A stretch of DNA of 64,000 bases from Rothia similimucilaginosa (GCF_029850875.1 NZ_JAOVAM010000002.1:1-64000), one strand, 5' to 3'. Numbered from the stretch's first letter, positions 46,431 to 56,200 are shown. The notes: generated by a model not told the origin, from the letters alone. Numbers and translations are program-made.

Positions 46431-46492
46431 GAATCTGCCATCTAACGACGGCTAGATAACGTCCGGAAACCGAGGTCTCTGGCGAACAAACA

Positions 46493-46538
46493 GAGAGGAG
46501 GGGGTCGTACCTAAGTGGTACGACCCCCTCCTCTCGTT
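46493..46538. terminator. Bidirectional terminator between mtr and acyl-CoA ligase
   Basis: Perfect 19-bp stem (46493-46511 with 46517-46535, TAAGT loop) between two convergent genes. Confidence 0.93.
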
Positions 46539-46556
46539 AATAGTGGCCAGAGCCGG

Positions 46557-48713
46557 TTATACCTTGTCGCTGTCAGACTTCTGAGGGCTCTGCTCTGCAG
46601 TCTTCTTCTCAGCCTGCGCGGGCTTCTCAATGGGAGTCTCGGCGGAAGAAACCTCAGCGGAGGAATCCCCAGCCTTCTCGTCATGAGGCTTCTGCATCAT
46701 TTCGGCGGTCTGCTCACGCAGCTCCTCAAACTTCTCAGCCGCCTGCTCACGCAGCTCGGCAAGACGCTCCGCCTGATGATCCGCGTATTCTTGCAGACGC
46801 TCGGCAGCCTGCTCACGCAGCTCAGCGAACTTCTCAGACTGCTCCGCCGCGTACTCCTGTAGACGAGCCAAAGAATCCGACGTACTATCGGAAACCTTGC
46901 CGTACATCTCATCCACGTAGGAGGAGAAGTCCTGCAGAATCTTCGCGCGGCGCAGCTTCTGCGAAGGAGTCAGATAGCCGTCCGCCTCGGTCAGGTCGCG
47001 GTTCATAATGCGGAACTCGCGAATACCCTCAGCACGGGAAACTAACTGATTCGCCTCGTCCACGAGCTTCTGAACCGCAGCACGAACCGCCGGGTGAACA
47101 GCAGCCTCCGGGATGGAGAGCGAACGTGGCAGACCCAGGTGCTCCAACTGCTCGGGCAGGGTATCCGGATCCAGGGTCACCAGAGCCGCAATGAATGGCT
47201 TCTCATCGCCTACCAGCATCGCCTGAGAAACCAGGGGAGAGGTACGCAGATGAGTCTCTGCAATACCCGGAATCACGTTCTTACCGCCGGCGGTGACAAT
47301 GATTTCCTTCTTGCGGCCCACAATCTTCAGGTAGCCGCGCTCATCGAAACGAGCCAGGTCACCGGTACGGAACCAACCATCCTTAGTGAACGCCTGAGCG
47401 TCCTCTTCGGGGTTCTTGTAGTAGCTGCTAATCACGCCTACACCACGAACCAGAAGCTCGCCATCCTCAGCAATATAGCCTTCGGAACCGGGGATGAGCG
47501 GGCCAATCATGCCAATCTGGTACGGGTTGATACGGCCAGCCGCAATCGGGGCGCAGGTCTCGGTCAGACCGTAACCCTCAACCACCTGAACACCTACCGC
47601 GTGGAAGAAGTGCGCCGTGCGCTCGCCGAGGGGTCCACCGCCCGAAACCGCGTAACGTAGCTCGCCGCCCAGAGCCGCACGCAGCTTCGAGTAGACCAGC
47701 TTGTCGTATAGAGCGTACTGTGCCGCCAGCTTGACGGGTATGCGGCCTTCAACCTTCGCCTGCGACCAGCGCACCGCAATGTCAGTGGAACGCTCAAAGA
47801 GCGACTTATTGAACTTACCGCCCTTAGCCGCCTTCGCCATGGCGCCCTCGTATACCTTCTCAAAGACGCGAGGAACCACCAGCAGCATGGTCGGCTTGAA
47901 GCTATCCAAGTCAGCAGCCAGGTTCTTAATATTGGGGGAGTGGCCGATAACCAGGCCAGCGTCCAGCGCCAGTACCTGAATCAGACGCGCCAGAACGTGC
48001 GCCAACGGCAAGAAAAGAATAGAGGAGTTGCGGGAATTCGCAATCTCGGGTTCGACCATTTTGGTGTTGACACTTAGGTTTAGGAAGTGGCCGTGAGTCA
48101 GTGCGCAACCCTTGGGACGGCCGGTCGTGCCGGAGGTATACACAATGGTCGCGAGGTCATCACAACCGGCAGCGGAACGTACCTGCTCCAGTTGCTCCTC
48201 GCTCACCTCGGACGCGCGAGCGCTCAAAACGTCAAGATCGCCGTTCTCAATGACCCAGCGGTGCTTGAGTTGGCATGGCTCAGGAGTAGAAGCGGCGTAA
48301 TCTTCAGCCTCAGCCACACGATTCAGGAGCTTCTCATCCTCAACAAAAATAGCAACAGCCTCAGAATGGGACAGTGCCCACGCCGCCTGGGCGGCAGCGT
48401 TCGTTTCATACACCGGCACGGAGACAGCGCCGGCATACCAAATCGCAAAGTCAATGACAGTCCACTCAAAACGGGTACGGCTCATAATACCCACACGGTC
48501 ACCCGGGCGGATACCAGCGGCAATCATACCCTTAGCCAGGTCGGTCACCATCTGGTGGAACTGTTGGGCTCGAACCGGCTGCCAGTTACCTGGAGACATC
48601 TGACGGCGGTACAGCACCGGATTGGAGCTATCGGCACGGTGGCGCTCAACAATGCTTGTCAGATTCAGTGAGGGGTCGACAATAACCTCAGCGGGAGTGG
48701 AGAAGACTTTCAT
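46557..48713 (-). CDS. Long-chain acyl-CoA ligase with coiled-coil tail
   Basis: 718 residues; activates fatty acids via acyl-AMP. AMP-binding motif IVYTSGTTGRPKGCALTH (residues about 195-212), GYGLTETCAP and GYLKIVGRKKEIIVTAGGKN (about 463-482) are complete. The core ends near residue 615. The last 100 residues are a long helix with heptad repeats (EKFAELREQAAERLQEYA and LAELREQAAEKFEELREQ) then a Lys/Glu/Ser-rich tail, unlike normal FadD15-type enzymes. Start ATG 48713 after AAAGGCGC. Confidence 0.93.
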   Translation of the reverse strand: MKVFSTPAEVIVDPSLNLTSIVERHRADSSNPVLYRRQMSPGNWQPVRAQQFHQMVTDLAKGMIAAGIRPGDRVGIMSRTRFEWTVIDFAIWYAGAVSVPVYETNAAAQAAWALSHSEAVAIFVEDEKLLNRVAEAEDYAASTPEPCQLKHRWVIENGDLDVLSARASEVSEEQLEQVRSAAGCDDLATIVYTSGTTGRPKGCALTHGHFLNLSVNTKMVEPEIANSRNSSILFLPLAHVLARLIQVLALDAGLVIGHSPNIKNLAADLDSFKPTMLLVVPRVFEKVYEGAMAKAAKGGKFNKSLFERSTDIAVRWSQAKVEGRIPVKLAAQYALYDKLVYSKLRAALGGELRYAVSGGGPLGERTAHFFHAVGVQVVEGYGLTETCAPIAAGRINPYQIGMIGPLIPGSEGYIAEDGELLVRGVGVISSYYKNPEEDAQAFTKDGWFRTGDLARFDERGYLKIVGRKKEIIVTAGGKNVIPGIAETHLRTSPLVSQAMLVGDEKPFIAALVTLDPDTLPEQLEHLGLPRSLSIPEAAVHPAVRAAVQKLVDEANQLVSRAEGIREFRIMNRDLTEADGYLTPSQKLRRAKILQDFSSYVDEMYGKVSDSTSDSLARLQEYAAEQSEKFAELREQAAERLQEYADHQAERLAELREQAAEKFEELREQTAEMMQKPHDEKAGDSSAEVSSAETPIEKPAQAEKKTAEQSPQKSDSDKV

Positions 48714-48860
48714 AATGCGCCTTTCAAATCAGGGCGTGAGCCCGTGGCGGATTCGGTGCCGCGGGCTGTCCTCGATGGCTCGAGGTGCCGTGATGGCTTT
48801 CTGAATGTTCTGCCCACCGCGGCGGGTGATGCATTCGCCAACGGGTGGAACCTTCAGAAT

Positions 48861-49727
48861 TTAATGGTTTAGGGATGCGACAAAAGCTTGAACAGTGGAG
48901 AGAAGATACTCGGCGTCGTAGTCGAGCGTTGCCACATGGTAGCTGCGGGTCAGCCACCTAAATTCTACAGGAGCTGAACAATGTTCGAGAAAATATTTGT
49001 GAGAGCTATCTGACACAGTATGATCACCCAGTGAACGCAAATATAGAACCGGTGACTTCAATTGCGGAATCAGAGCACGAGTCTCTGCACCCAAAAGATG
49101 CAACTGATACACCGCCGCCGTCGGAACGATAGAATACGCGCCCTCACTCACGCCTGGAACCGCAATATCGGAACCGATTGCCTTGAGTATCGGCAGAACC
49201 TTAGCCACTTTGCCAGTATGGCGCATCATCGGGTTCACATTTACCATGTAGGGGTTAATCAGCACCGTGCCCACCACCGGCAGATGCGCCGATAGATGAG
49301 TTGCCACCGTGCCACCCATCGACATACCAATGACCACCACCTGCAGACCCTGATCAGTCAGGCGGCGGTACCCCTGCTCGGCAGAAGCCAGCCACTGCTG
49401 GTACGTACTATCACGCAAATCTTGCCAACGGGTCGCGTGACCAGTCAGTACAGGCATCTCCACCGCATACCCGAGCTCCATAAAATGCTGCGCCACCGGG
49501 CGCATACTGTGCGGTGAACCCGTAAAGCCATGCACCAGCAAAATACCCACAGAATGCTGCGCCAAATCAGGGGTAAAAGAAACAGGAGAATGGTCGAAGG
49601 CATCCTGCTCTTCCCCGAGCCAACGCGCCAAAGATTCCTTAACATTTTGGGTCGCAAGAAGCCTGCGCTCGCGAGCCTTACACCGAATTCTTTTAACCGG
49701 TTCCAGCGAATTATCGAAAATGCTCAT
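48861..49727 (-). CDS. Alpha/beta hydrolase (carboxylesterase/monoacylglycerol lipase type)
   Basis: 288 residues. Oxyanion HGFTGSPHSM, nucleophile in GMSMGG, acid in LRSLGDHTVSDSSH, histidine in TRSYHVATLDYD. Resembles Est30-type carboxylesterases; substrate unknown. ATG 49727 sits behind AAGGAGGACC; a longer frame to 49811 is rejected. Same strand as and just upstream of the acyl-CoA ligase, so lipid turnover is a plausible shared role. Confidence 0.9.
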   Translation of the reverse strand: MSIFDNSLEPVKRIRCKARERRLLATQNVKESLARWLGEEQDAFDHSPVSFTPDLAQHSVGILLVHGFTGSPHSMRPVAQHFMELGYAVEMPVLTGHATRWQDLRDSTYQQWLASAEQGYRRLTDQGLQVVVIGMSMGGTVATHLSAHLPVVGTVLINPYMVNVNPMMRHTGKVAKVLPILKAIGSDIAVPGVSEGAYSIVPTAAVYQLHLLGAETRALIPQLKSPVLYLRSLGDHTVSDSSHKYFLEHCSAPVEFRWLTRSYHVATLDYDAEYLLSTVQAFVASLNH

Positions 49728-49940
49728 GGTCCTCCTTCGCCTACCTGCGGTGCTATTAGCGCAGGTGCAGGCTCTATAGCGCACCCGCTCAGAACACCTG
49801 AGGTGCAGCAACTCACGGTCTTATCGCCTCAAGTGCATCGATACACCGGTGCGCAGAAAAATCGTTCTCTTTCTTTTATTATCTCGCTACGCTCCAGACA
49901 GGATAGAATTGACCCGGGAATATTCAGAGAGGAGACCCCA

Positions 49941-50690
49941 ATGCCAAACACCGCCCTCTATTCAACGCTCAAGGTTCTTGGCTCACCCCTGCTACAGGGA
50001 CTGTACCACCACGACGTGGATGGCCTGGAAAACCTGCCCGAGGGACCCTACATTGTCGCCAGCAACCACCTGGCATTCTGCGACTCCATTTTTATTCCTC
50101 TCGCCATGCCTCGCACCGTGAACTTCCTCGCCAAGAGCGACTACTTCACCACCCCCGGCGTGAAGGGTCGTGCCATGGCGGCATTCTTCCGCGGTGTTGG
50201 CCAGCTTCCCATGGACCGCTCCGGCGGCCAAAAGAGCCAGGAATCCCTCAACGCCGGCGGGCAGGTCCTCAAGGATGGCGGTATCATCGGCATCTACCCC
50301 GAAGGCACCCGTAGCCCCGACGGACGCGGCTACCGCCCCAAGGTCGGCGTAGCCCGCCTCGCCCTAGAAACCGGCGTACCCGTAGTACCCGTCGGCCAGA
50401 TCGGTACCGACCTGATTCAGCCCTCCGGCTCAAACCGTGTCCGTCTGCGCCACGACGGCAAGCCCATTCAGGTGCGCACGATTATCGGCAAGCCCCTCAG
50501 CTTCGAAGAATACACCGACGGCTCAGACATGAGCCACCGAGTTCAGCGTGAAATCGCCGACCGTATCGGCTCCGAGATCCGTGCTCTGAGCGGCCAGGAA
50601 TACGTGGACGTGTATGCCGACCGCGTCAAGAAGATCATGACTGATAAGAACATGAGTGCTGATGCGGCAGTCGCACACCTGCAGCACTAA
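49941..50690 (+). CDS. plsC: 1-acylglycerol-3-phosphate acyltransferase (PlsC family)
   Basis: 249 residues. Catalytic NHLAFCD (H in NHx4D) near residue 38 and the substrate-binding EGTRSPDGR near residue 121. Makes phosphatidic acid from lysophosphatidic acid. AGAGAGGAGA precedes ATG 49941; the longer frame from 49530 overlaps the hydrolase gene and is rejected. The hydrolase gene is divergent. Confidence 0.92.
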   Translation: MPNTALYSTLKVLGSPLLQGLYHHDVDGLENLPEGPYIVASNHLAFCDSIFIPLAMPRTVNFLAKSDYFTTPGVKGRAMAAFFRGVGQLPMDRSGGQKSQESLNAGGQVLKDGGIIGIYPEGTRSPDGRGYRPKVGVARLALETGVPVVPVGQIGTDLIQPSGSNRVRLRHDGKPIQVRTIIGKPLSFEEYTDGSDMSHRVQREIADRIGSEIRALSGQEYVDVYADRVKKIMTDKNMSADAAVAHLQH

Positions 50691-50728
50691 ACAATAAGAC
50701 AGCACCCCCGGGTGCACACCTACGACAG

Positions 50729-50766
50729 AGGGCGGGATGCGGTACATGCCGTATCCTGCCCTTTCG
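50729..50766 (+). terminator. plsC terminator
   Basis: Stem AGGGCGGGATGCGG with CCGTATCCTGCCCT (50729-50742 and 50749-50762, G-U pairs) and a TTTC tail. Confidence 0.7.
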
Positions 50767-50995
50767 TATGGCGTTCTGCAACGGTGCTCATCAACCCTCC
50801 TATCGCCGACACCTGGGGCGCTATCTAAACATGTGAGATATACCTGAGTGCAGGGTTAGGTGTTGAAGCAAGCAAGAGTACAATTAGGTCTATTCAGCTT
50901 GAAAAATCGCAAGCCAGCACGCCGTACGCTGCGCGCCGGGCGCCCGAAACGGGGCTGAACCAGAAAACGCACAAGACCATCCCGATGGAGTGAAG

Positions 50996-52360
50996 ATGAG
51001 CAATCAAAACCTCGGCACCTCGCAGACCCCCGACCACGGCCTGGACACCTGGCGTCAGCTGAACATTGACCAGCAGCCCACCTGGAGCGAACACGAAGAT
51101 TTTGAAAGCACCATCGCCGAACTGAACTCGGTACCGCCGCTCGTCTTCGCCGGTGAGGTCGACGCCATGCGCCAGGCACTCGGTGAGGTTGCTGAAGGCC
51201 GCGCATTCCTGTTGCAGGGCGGGGACTGCGCAGAAACCTTCGCGGGCGCAACCGCTGATAAGATCTCCGGCCGTGTCAAGACTATCCTGCAGATGTCTGC
51301 AGTGCTCACTTACGGCGCCTCCATGCCCGTGGTGAAGATGGGCCGTATGGCGGGTCAGTTCTCCAAGCCGCGTTCCGCAGACATGGAAACCCGCGGCGAC
51401 GTTACCCTGCCCTCCTTCCGCGGTGAAACTGTCAACGGCTTCGAATTCACCCCCGAAGCCCGCGTACACGACCCCAAGCGCATGTTACAGGGCTACCACA
51501 CCAGCGCCTCCACCCTGAACCTGATTCGTGCCTTCACCAAGGGCGGCTTCGCAGACCTGCGCGCCGTACACCAGTGGAACCGCGGCTTCACCTCCAACCC
51601 CGCGCATGAGCGCTACGAGAAGACCGCCCGCGAAATCGGTCGCGCCCTCAAGTTCATGGAAGCCTGCGGCGTTAACTTCGAAGCACTCAAGACCACCGAT
51701 ATGTACGTCGGCCACGAAGCCCTGGTAATGGACTACGAGCGTGCCCTCACCCGCATCGACTCGCGTACCCAGCTGCCCTACGACACCTCCGCACACTTCC
51801 TGTGGGTTGGTGAGCGCACCCGCGGCATCGACGATGCACACGTGGACTTCCTCTCCAAGGTCCGCAACCCCATCGGCGTGAAGCTGGGCCCGACCACCAC
51901 CGCGGAGGATGCACTCGCACTGATCGATAAGCTCGACCCGAACCGCGAACCCGGCCGACTGACCTTCATCACCCGCATGGGCGCAAAGAACATCCGCGAG
52001 AAGCTACCCGCAATCGTTGAGGGCGTGCAGGCTGAAGGCGCAAAGGTTGTCTGGGTTACCGATCCGATGCACGGCAACACTATCTCTGTGCCTTCCGGCT
52101 ACAAGACCCGCCGCTTCGACGACGTACTCGACGAGGTTCGAGGCTTCTTCGAGGTGCACGAGGTGCTGGGCACATTCCCCGGCGGTATTCATGTGGAGAT
52201 GACCGGTGACGACGTGACTGAATGCCTGGGTGGCTCCGACGCCATCGACGAGGCAGCGCTGGCAAGCCGCTACGAGTCCCTGTGCGACCCTCGTCTGAAC
52301 CACTCGCAGTCCCTGGAAATCGCGTTCCTGGTCTCCGAGTACCTCAAGAACCGCGCATAA
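50996..52360 (+). CDS. aroG: Class II 3-deoxy-7-phosphoheptulonate synthase
   Basis: First shikimate pathway step, 454 residues. Class II motifs LQGGDCAETF, KMGRMAGQFSKPR, MLQGYHTSAS, GVKLGPTT and FPGGIHVEMTGDDVTECLGG are all present. ATG 50996 is used; GTG 50990 overlaps the GGAG ribosome-binding site. Position next to pknL matches M. tuberculosis (Rv2178c). Confidence 0.96.
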   Translation: MSNQNLGTSQTPDHGLDTWRQLNIDQQPTWSEHEDFESTIAELNSVPPLVFAGEVDAMRQALGEVAEGRAFLLQGGDCAETFAGATADKISGRVKTILQMSAVLTYGASMPVVKMGRMAGQFSKPRSADMETRGDVTLPSFRGETVNGFEFTPEARVHDPKRMLQGYHTSASTLNLIRAFTKGGFADLRAVHQWNRGFTSNPAHERYEKTAREIGRALKFMEACGVNFEALKTTDMYVGHEALVMDYERALTRIDSRTQLPYDTSAHFLWVGERTRGIDDAHVDFLSKVRNPIGVKLGPTTTAEDALALIDKLDPNREPGRLTFITRMGAKNIREKLPAIVEGVQAEGAKVVWVTDPMHGNTISVPSGYKTRRFDDVLDEVRGFFEVHEVLGTFPGGIHVEMTGDDVTECLGGSDAIDEAALASRYESLCDPRLNHSQSLEIAFLVSEYLKNRA

Positions 52361-52407
52361 AAACGCTCATGCTTTTCGCCGCTAGAGTTGGCGGTGAGCA
52401 GCAGACA

Positions 52408-52460
52408 CAACAATGCCCGGGTCTTCACCTGACAAAGATGAAGACCAGGGCATTGTGTTT
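52408..52460. terminator. Terminator between aroG and the kinase gene
   Basis: Stem ACAATGCCC and GGTCTTCA (52410-52427) with TGAAGACC and GGGCATTGT (52439-52456); AT-rich flanks on both sides, so it can act for both convergent genes. Confidence 0.85.
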
Positions 52461-52527
52461 AACCTACGCTCGGCAGAAGAGTGACGCGGCAGGTGCTAGG
52501 TACCGCAGATGTTAAGCACAGCAGACG

Positions 52528-54249
52528 CTAGAAGGTCAGGAACGCCTCAATATTACGCCACCACGCCGACTGCACCAACGAAGTAGCAAGCCACCAGCCG
52601 GTAAAGCTCGCGCCCATACCCATCAGAATCAAGGCCAGAGCCCAACCGCCCACCGCCATACCGGAAGGCGGAGTCCTAAACTGCTTAGCAGGCAGACGAG
52701 GATTCTTCTTCGAAGACTGAGCGGAATCATTAGAAATACCCGTAGACTCCTCAGCCTCAGAATCGCTCCCCGCCCCCTTAACCCTTGAACGGCGCGAACC
52801 CGAGGGGCTCAACGAACGTTCCGCCTGAATCGGGGCGTACTCGCCGTTAGCTGAGATAAACTCCTGCTCCGTCTGCGGACCAATACCAACGGACTGAGTC
52901 TGCGGGACCTTCGCGCCCGCACGGTGGTCAAGGAAAGAACCCAAACCGAGCTTAGCGGACTTTTGGCCCTTCTCCGGCTCGCTCTCAGAATCCTCGTTAT
53001 AGGGAGCGGAACTGACCAGAGGCGGAATACCTTGGCAGTTCAGCACCGAGTCCTCAGCGTCAACGTCGGCAAGGTGCACACCCTGACCAGCCTCCGATGT
53101 ATCGTACACGAGGCTGTCGGGGGAGTAGACATCGTAGACCAGCAGATCGCGGGCATCGCTAAAAGCACTAATCGGGGTGTTACGCACCATCTGTGCAGCG
53201 CCGCTACGCTCCGCAATATCGGCAACAGCCTCCCAGAGGGGAAGCTCCGGCTCTGGGTACGAGGGGGCACGCCAAGCGCGCTCGGACTCACCCAATGACT
53301 CAGAAATCTCCAGCAGAGCAGTGAACAGGTCAGTTGCATCCTCGGGACGGGCATGAGGCTGCTTGCGGGTACACCACGAAACCAGCCCCGCAATATCGCG
53401 GTCCGCACCCGGCGCAACATCGGTCAGCGCGGGCATCTCAATGTTGGCGTTATGGTAGAGCACCTGCTGGTCATTCTCCAGACCCACAAAGGGTAGACGA
53501 CCCGAAAGCATGCGGTACATCATCACGCCGAGCGCAAAAATATCAGCCTGCGCGCCGACCTTCACCTCCGGATCAAGGACCTCCGGTGCAACGTAGACGG
53601 GGGTGCCCATGGGTGCGCCCGCATCCACCTGATCATCACGACGGGAAAGACCAAAGTCCGTGAGCTTCACCTGACCGTTAGCGTCGAGAAGAATATTGCC
53701 CGGCTTAATATCGCCGTGCAGGTAGCGGTTCGCATGCACCTCCGAGAGTGCCTCCACCACTGGAATGAGGATATCCAGAGCCTCACCCAGGGACAGAGCC
53801 TCACGCACACGCAGCAGCTGGCTCAGTGTACAACCGTGCACGTACTCGAGCACGATATACATGACCATCTGACCCAAAAAATATTCGGTACCCGAAGAGA
53901 TCACACCCACCGTATGTCCGCCACCACCTACCTGACGCATTGAACGCTCTTCACGGTGGAACTTCTGGCGGTTTGCCGCGTCTTCAGCCAGAGCGGGGGA
54001 GAGGACCTTGAGCGCAACCGGGTTATTTGACCACAGGTCCAGCGCATAATAGACCTCGCTCATGCCGCCGCGGCCAATGAGTGAACCCACCTGGTAGTGA
54101 CCCTCAATAATGGCGCTACTAAGCCACTGCGAAGAACCGATAGCGGTATCCGGGGCAGCGGGACGAGTGGCGGGAGGAACAGAAGTCTTTGAAGATGAGA
54201 AAGCTTGGGGGTTCACGGGAGAAGTTTGGCGTGTGCTGGGAGTATTCAT
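52528..54249 (-). CDS. pknL: PknL-like transmembrane Ser/Thr protein kinase
   Basis: 573 residues. Kinase domain at about 50-310: G-loop GRGGMSEVY (59-67), catalytic Lys in VALKV (K81), HGDIKPGN (catalytic D180), DFG (198-200), APE. The usual HRD arginine is glycine, so it is a non-RD kinase. A long Ser/Pro/Asp-rich juxtamembrane part leads to one C-terminal membrane helix (WALALILMGMGASFTGWWLA) with almost nothing outside. Start ATG 54249 behind GAGGAAA. Divergent with the Rv2175c-like gene, a known PknL substrate in M. tuberculosis. Confidence 0.92.
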   Translation of the reverse strand: MNTPSTRQTSPVNPQAFSSSKTSVPPATRPAAPDTAIGSSQWLSSAIIEGHYQVGSLIGRGGMSEVYYALDLWSNNPVALKVLSPALAEDAANRQKFHREERSMRQVGGGGHTVGVISSGTEYFLGQMVMYIVLEYVHGCTLSQLLRVREALSLGEALDILIPVVEALSEVHANRYLHGDIKPGNILLDANGQVKLTDFGLSRRDDQVDAGAPMGTPVYVAPEVLDPEVKVGAQADIFALGVMMYRMLSGRLPFVGLENDQQVLYHNANIEMPALTDVAPGADRDIAGLVSWCTRKQPHARPEDATDLFTALLEISESLGESERAWRAPSYPEPELPLWEAVADIAERSGAAQMVRNTPISAFSDARDLLVYDVYSPDSLVYDTSEAGQGVHLADVDAEDSVLNCQGIPPLVSSAPYNEDSESEPEKGQKSAKLGLGSFLDHRAGAKVPQTQSVGIGPQTEQEFISANGEYAPIQAERSLSPSGSRRSRVKGAGSDSEAEESTGISNDSAQSSKKNPRLPAKQFRTPPSGMAVGGWALALILMGMGASFTGWWLATSLVQSAWWRNIEAFLTF

Positions 54250-54409
54250 ACGTTTCCTCATTTTAGCCCGCCCACCTGGATAGAAGCGATGCCAAAGAGA
54301 ACCGAGCAGGTGAACACTCAGCGAATTCTTAAGAAGCACCGAGGGCTCCGCACCCAACTCAAGAACCGTAGACAACGAACAAAAACGAAAGGTGCGTAGG
54401 AGAGCTCCC

Positions 54410-54456
54410 GTGCCAGATACGGGTCAAAAGTGGTAAATACGTGCCAGCTCTGGCAC
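54410..54456. promoter_or_regulatory. GTGCCAG repeat cluster, candidate operator
   Basis: GTGCCAG occurs at 54410-54416 and 54441-54447, and its reverse complement CTGGCAC at 54450-54456; the latter two form a perfect 16-bp palindrome with a 2-base spacer, 10 bases before the Rv2175c-like start codon. A dimeric DNA-binding protein is a likely user. Confidence 0.6.
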
Positions 54457-54465
54457 TCTTAAAAG

Positions 54466-54834
54466 GTGACTAACGAAAATATTGCTCAGACCTTCGCCCT
54501 CGTTGGCGATTGGGTAACTATCCCCGAAATTGCGCACGCCCTCGACCTGAAGGTGACCCGCGTGCACAACCTGATTTCTGACGGTACGCTTATCGCGCTG
54601 CGCGACCCGGAAACCAACGTGCGCAAGGTACCCGCACTGTTCATGAACGGTTCGCGAGTTCTGGAATCCCTCAAGGGCACCCTCGCTGTCCTGAAGGACT
54701 CCGGCTTTAGCGATGAAGAAGCCATTACCTGGCTGTACACTAACGACGAGTCCCTGCCCGGCCGTCCCATCGACGCACTGATTGACGGTCGTAAGACTGA
54801 AATCCGTCGCCGTGCGCAGGCACTGGCTTGGTAA
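54466..54834 (+). CDS. Rv2175c-like DNA-binding protein
   Basis: 122 residues with a winged helix-turn-helix (DWVTIPEIAHALDLKVTRVHNL) and the Rv2175c C-terminal part (DESLPGRPIDALIDGRKTEIRRRAQ). Mycobacterial Rv2175c binds DNA and is phosphorylated by PknL. GTG 54466 lacks a separate strong ribosome-binding site and may be translated from a short leader. The kinase gene is divergent from it. Confidence 0.88.
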   Translation: MTNENIAQTFALVGDWVTIPEIAHALDLKVTRVHNLISDGTLIALRDPETNVRKVPALFMNGSRVLESLKGTLAVLKDSGFSDEEAITWLYTNDESLPGRPIDALIDGRKTEIRRRAQALAW

Positions 54835-54903
54835 TACTAGCTTGGTAACGCCGGTCCGGTAACATCTGCTTGGTGACACCTGTCCGGAACGATAGCTCAA
54901 TAC

Positions 54904-54940
54904 GTTGAGGCGGCATACCGGAGTATGCCGCCTCAACTTG
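54904..54940. terminator. Bidirectional terminator
   Basis: Perfect 15-bp stem GTTGAGGCGGCATAC (54904-54918) with 54923-54937, CGGA loop, between convergent genes. Confidence 0.9.
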
Positions 54941-54967
54941 TTTAACGTTTATAACTGCATTGAACCC

Positions 54968-56200
54968 CTACGCCTTACGAAGCAGCGCACGGCCCACAAT
55001 ATCGGTCAGCGCCGCATGCGTCAGCTCGTCCAAGTTCATTGCCTCCAGAGCCTCAAACACAGCCTGAGACTTCTGCTCAATTAGCTGCTCATGCTTGGCG
55101 AAAGCACCCGAAGAAACCATTAGCTCACGGATGCGCTCCACCTGCTCATCGCTCAGCTCGGACTCGCCTAAGCTATTATGCAGAAGTGCCGCATCCTTCT
55201 CGTCGAGGGCGGCGGAGGTGAGTGCCACCAGCACGGTACGTTTCCCCTCACGCAGGTCATCGCCGGCGGGCTTACCAGTCACCTCGGGCTGACCGAAGAC
55301 ACCCAGCTCGTCATCACGCAGCTGGAAGCCCTCGCCCAGGGGCAGACCGAACGCGCGGTAACCGGTAAGTACCGGGTGCTGCTCGCTCACGGCACTGGTG
55401 CTGTTCTCCAGTGCGGTAGCCTGCAGAGCCAAAGCACCACCAATCGTGAAGGGATGCTCGCACGAGTACTTGGCGGACTTGAAACGAATTACGTTCAGGG
55501 CACGTTGCAGAGCCGCTTGAGCGTCCTCGGTTTCGAGAACCTCGGAGTAGACGTCCAGGTATTGACCCGCCAGAACCTCGGTGCGCATCCGGTCAAAAAT
55601 AGTACGTGCAGGGGCGCCATAGATTGCCCCCTCACCCAGGGAAGTAAAAACCTCGGCAGACCAAGCCAGGGTCAGATCGCCAGCAAGAATGCCGCCGGTC
55701 AGCCCGTAGTTGAAAGCATCACCGCGCCAACTATTCTGCTCGTGTGCCGCTTCGAAACGCTTGTGTACGGAGGGGGCACCGCGGCGGGTATCGGACCGGT
55801 CGATAATGTCGTCGTGAATCAGCGCGGAGGTCTGGAACAGCTCCACCGCCATGCCAGCCTTCACAATGGACCAGGATGCGCGGTTCTCGGTTACGGGTGC
55901 GCCACCCGCACCGCGCCAGCCCCAGTAGCTCAGCAAGGCACGTAGACGCTTGCCGCCGGTGGAGAGGGACTCAATAGCCTCAAGTAGGGGTAGAGTTTCG
56001 GTAGAAATGCCCTCGAGTAGCTTGCGCTGGCTTGCAAAAAACTCAGCCATGAGAGTGTCAAAAGCGTGCAGGTAGGCTCGCTGCTCTTCAGCAATGCGCT
56101 CAGCGAGGTGCGCAGAATCCGCCGGGATATTCGGTGCCGCTACGGTGAGGCTCTCGGTCGCTCGGGGAGTGGGTGCTCCGGAAGGAGAAGGGGGAGTCAT
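54968..56200 (-). CDS. idsA: Polyprenyl diphosphate synthase
   Basis: 410 residues. First aspartate-rich motif LIHDDIIDRSDTRRG and second LRDDELGVFGQPE of the trans-prenyltransferase family; makes geranylgeranyl- or longer all-trans diphosphates, for menaquinone or carotenoids. N-terminal 45 residues are unconserved. The idsA position next to the Rv2175c/pknL pair matches mycobacteria. Confidence 0.92.
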   Translation of the reverse strand: MTPPSPSGAPTPRATESLTVAAPNIPADSAHLAERIAEEQRAYLHAFDTLMAEFFASQRKLLEGISTETLPLLEAIESLSTGGKRLRALLSYWGWRGAGGAPVTENRASWSIVKAGMAVELFQTSALIHDDIIDRSDTRRGAPSVHKRFEAAHEQNSWRGDAFNYGLTGGILAGDLTLAWSAEVFTSLGEGAIYGAPARTIFDRMRTEVLAGQYLDVYSEVLETEDAQAALQRALNVIRFKSAKYSCEHPFTIGGALALQATALENSTSAVSEQHPVLTGYRAFGLPLGEGFQLRDDELGVFGQPEVTGKPAGDDLREGKRTVLVALTSAALDEKDAALLHNSLGESELSDEQVERIRELMVSSGAFAKHEQLIEQKSQAVFEALEAMNLDELTHAALTDIVGRALLRKA

